From: an uncultured Odoribacter sp.
GTDB lineage: Bacteria; Bacteroidota; Bacteroidia; Bacteroidales; Marinifilaceae
NCBI GenBank assembly: GCA_900548135.1
Contig: URJC01000122.1
Span: forward strand, 1-7,303
Length of the DNA: 7,303 nt
Reading direction: 5' to 3'
The notes beneath the pieces were generated by a model. It was not told the origin of the DNA. It saw only the letters and a program-made list of their open reading frames with translations, and did not search any database. The translations under genes and the position numbers were made by a program. Shown here in pieces: positions 6,246-7,303 of this stretch. Within the stretch, counting starts at the first letter, position 1. Each line of letters opens with the position of its first letter.

Positions 6246-6854
6246 TCATTTCTTATTATCTTTCTGATATTCCTGATTCAAGCGATCCACCACATCGGCA
6301 GTGATATCAAAACCATCTACTGCATACAGCACATTTCCTCCCAACTGTGTACTCAAAACAATATCAAACCCTTTCTCTTTATTATAAGAAGCCAGAAAAG
6401 TGGTCAGTTTATCAAACAATTTTTTAGTCAGTTCATTCTGCTCACGAGCCGATTTATCAATCATTTCCTGCTGCAAACGTCTGAAATTTTCCTGCTTCAC
6501 CAACAACTGATCCCGGGCATTTATAGCACGTGCTTCCGACAGAAAACCATTATTCTGCAATTTACGCTGAAATTCATTGGCCTCTTCATCCAAAGACTTT
6601 GCTTTTACATTCAATTCTGTTCTACGTTCTTCCTGCTTTTTTAAAAATGCCTCATTCAATTCAATCGCAAGTAAATACTTATTCATTAAAGTATCCGTAT
6701 TGATATAAACAATTCTTGCAGCCCCGTTATTTCCTGCTGGTGTACTTACACGGGCAGAAGCTTCTGGTGCATTCTTCGGAGTACAACCGGAAAGAGAAAC
6801 AGCAAGTATAGACATGCCCAACACTACATTCAAAACGATAGAAAGAGTCTTCAT
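6246..6854 (-). CDS. OmpH/Skp-family periplasmic chaperone-like lipoprotein
   Basis: A 202-residue protein of the OmpH (Skp) family, periplasmic chaperones that hold unfolded outer-membrane proteins in a trimeric, tentacle-like cage. The N-terminus (1-23) is hydrophobic and ends in lipobox LSGC, so Cys24 is predicted to be lipidated. A Ser/Ala/Gly-rich linker runs to about 45. ARIVYINTDTLMNKY (46-60) is the first core strand and helix. Residues 62-150 form a long charged helical hairpin rich in Glu, Lys and Gln, the Skp tentacle. KGFDIVLSTQLGGNVLYAVD (161-180) and DITADVVDRLNQEY complete the core. Escherichia coli Skp is soluble; the lipid anchor is the notable difference, though Bacteroidota OmpH-like lipoproteins may be common. 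A -7 box lies about 85 nt upstream and a strong terminator follows, so it is probably a single-gene unit. The alternative that it is an unrelated coiled-coil lipoprotein is unlikely given the core motifs. Confidence 0.9.
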   Translation of the reverse strand: MKTLSIVLNVVLGMSILAVSLSGCTPKNAPEASARVSTPAGNNGAARIVYINTDTLMNKYLLAIELNEAFLKKQEERRTELNVKAKSLDEEANEFQRKLQNNGFLSEARAINARDQLLVKQENFRRLQQEMIDKSAREQNELTKKLFDKLTTFLASYNKEKGFDIVLSTQLGGNVLYAVDGFDITADVVDRLNQEYQKDNKK

Positions 6855-6887
6855 AAATTTGTAACTTCGTTAATAATATAATGAACA

Positions 6888-6929
6888 TCAAACGCTTTTT
6901 TGCACCTTAATTGGATTAAATTCAAACGC
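6888..6929. repeat. Pair of 8-bp direct repeats in the OmpH-like gene leader
   Basis: TCAAACGC occurs at 6888-6895 and again at 6922-6929, 34 nt apart, between the predicted transcription start and the ATG at 6854. The second copy runs into a small inverted repeat, GCATT-TGT-AATGC at 6928-6940, which touches the -7 box. A regulator or leader structure is possible, but repeats this short also arise by chance. Confidence 0.3.
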
Positions 6930-6939
6930 ATTTGTAATG

Positions 6940-6947
6940 CAAAGATA
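6940..6947 (-). promoter_or_regulatory. -7 promoter box for the OmpH-like gene
   Basis: The minus strand reads TATCTTTG, matching TAnnTTTG. It lies 13 nt past the stop of the upstream gene and predicts a start near 6934, leaving a leader of about 80 nt. No TTTG -33 element is evident. This leader is longer than those predicted for the other units here. Confidence 0.5.
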
Positions 6948-6960
6948 TATTTATCTTCAC

Positions 6961-7303
6961 TTAATTGTCTTTCTTTTTCCTTTTTTCTAAATAAAAAAGC
7001 TTCTTTAACAAATCAATTTCTTCCGGTCTCAGCCATTCTTTCTTCTCTTTCAAACGTTTCTGCAATTTCAACCATTTATAAGCTTCCAGAGATTCAGTTC
7101 CAATCCCGGCTTTTACATCTACCATTCCTTTCATCTCTATGCTACGGGCGTGCTCATTGATGGACATTTTTTGGTTCATGCCGGCATCCATAGACCGCAC
7201 AGGAGCATATGCCTGCCTCAATATTCCGGCCATATTATTCCTGGCAATCACCATATTCTGGTGCCAGGAATCATCCCAACGTTTCAGAATCAACACTTCC
7301 GAC
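6961..7303 (-). CDS. Unrecognised protein, C-terminal part (cut by right edge)
   Basis: The frame is open from the window edge to the TAA at 6961-6963, giving 113 complete codons. A GTG at 7296 could be read as a start, but the frame continues upstream (Ser-Glu before it), so the gene very probably begins outside the window. I do not recognise the family. The visible part begins LILKRWDDSWHQNM, rich in Trp, His and Met. It continues through NNMAGILRQAYAPVRSMDAG and then a section with several Met and Glu. It ends in a strongly charged helical stretch (KLQKRLKEKKEWLRPEEID) and a basic tail (LEKRKKKDN). No signal peptide or membrane segment is visible in this part. It runs in the same direction as the OmpH-like gene, but a -7 box separates the two and no terminator hairpin is seen between them. 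Coding is supported by the uninterrupted frame and codon use similar to its neighbours. Confidence 0.72.
   Translation of the reverse strand, partial: SEVLILKRWDDSWHQNMVIARNNMAGILRQAYAPVRSMDAGMNQKMSINEHARSIEMKGMVDVKAGIGTESLEAYKWLKLQKRLKEKKEWLRPEEIDLLKKLFYLEKRKKKDN

Noticed and set aside
1..7303. Mobile elements, CRISPR arrays, toxin-antitoxin pairs, tRNA or phage genes
   Set aside because: No transposase motifs, terminal repeats, regularly spaced repeats, tRNA-like cloverleafs or phage proteins were seen. Base composition looks even across the window.

Overview
The window looks like an ordinary chromosomal stretch of a member of the Bacteroidota, most likely Bacteroidales. Four things point there. 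The -7 promoter boxes are of the TAnnTTTG type used by the Bacteroidota primary sigma factor. Starts are A-rich and mostly lack Shine-Dalgarno sequences. There is a lipoprotein-type GH95 fucosidase. The FadL-like and Skp/OmpH-like envelope proteins have a Bacteroidota style. A placement near Odoribacteraceae is only an impression and is not demonstrated by the sequence. I see no mobile element, CRISPR array, tRNA, rRNA or phage gene.

Layout, left to right. (1) 1-1169, minus: the N-terminal half of a GH95 alpha-L-fucosidase lipoprotein, cut by the left edge. (2) 1170-1572: a 403-bp divergent intergenic region with one -7 box for each flanking gene. (3) 1573-2868, plus: a FadL/OmpP1-family outer-membrane channel. 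(4) 2883-2921: a perfect 19-bp inverted repeat serving as a terminator between convergent genes. (5) 4804-2939, minus: a compact unit of three genes, read as SRPBCC/AHSA1-like protein, then Gfo/Idh/MocA oxidoreductase, then small S4 RNA-binding protein. The gaps are 12 nt and 0 nt, with a -7 box before the first gene. (6) 6115-4886, minus: a family 2 glycosyltransferase with a curious cysteine cluster. (7) 6227-6197: a strong intrinsic terminator for the gene to its right. (8) 6854-6246, minus: an OmpH/Skp-like periplasmic chaperone with a lipoprotein signal. (9) 7303-6961, minus: the C-terminal part of a protein I do not recognise.

The genes do not form one obvious pathway. Four of the seven concern the cell surface or glycans: the fucosidase, the FadL channel, the glycosyltransferase and the OmpH-like chaperone. 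They sit in separate transcription units. The three-gene unit combines a small ligand-binding-fold protein, a probable sugar or cyclitol dehydrogenase and an RNA-binding protein, and no common role can be read from sequence.

I found no convincing undescribed system. The best second-look items are the two cysteine-rich patches (glycosyltransferase and oxidoreductase), the lipid-anchored Skp-like protein, the TATCTTTG box shared by three minus-strand units, and a truncated lipoprotein-signal-like reading frame in the divergent intergenic region.
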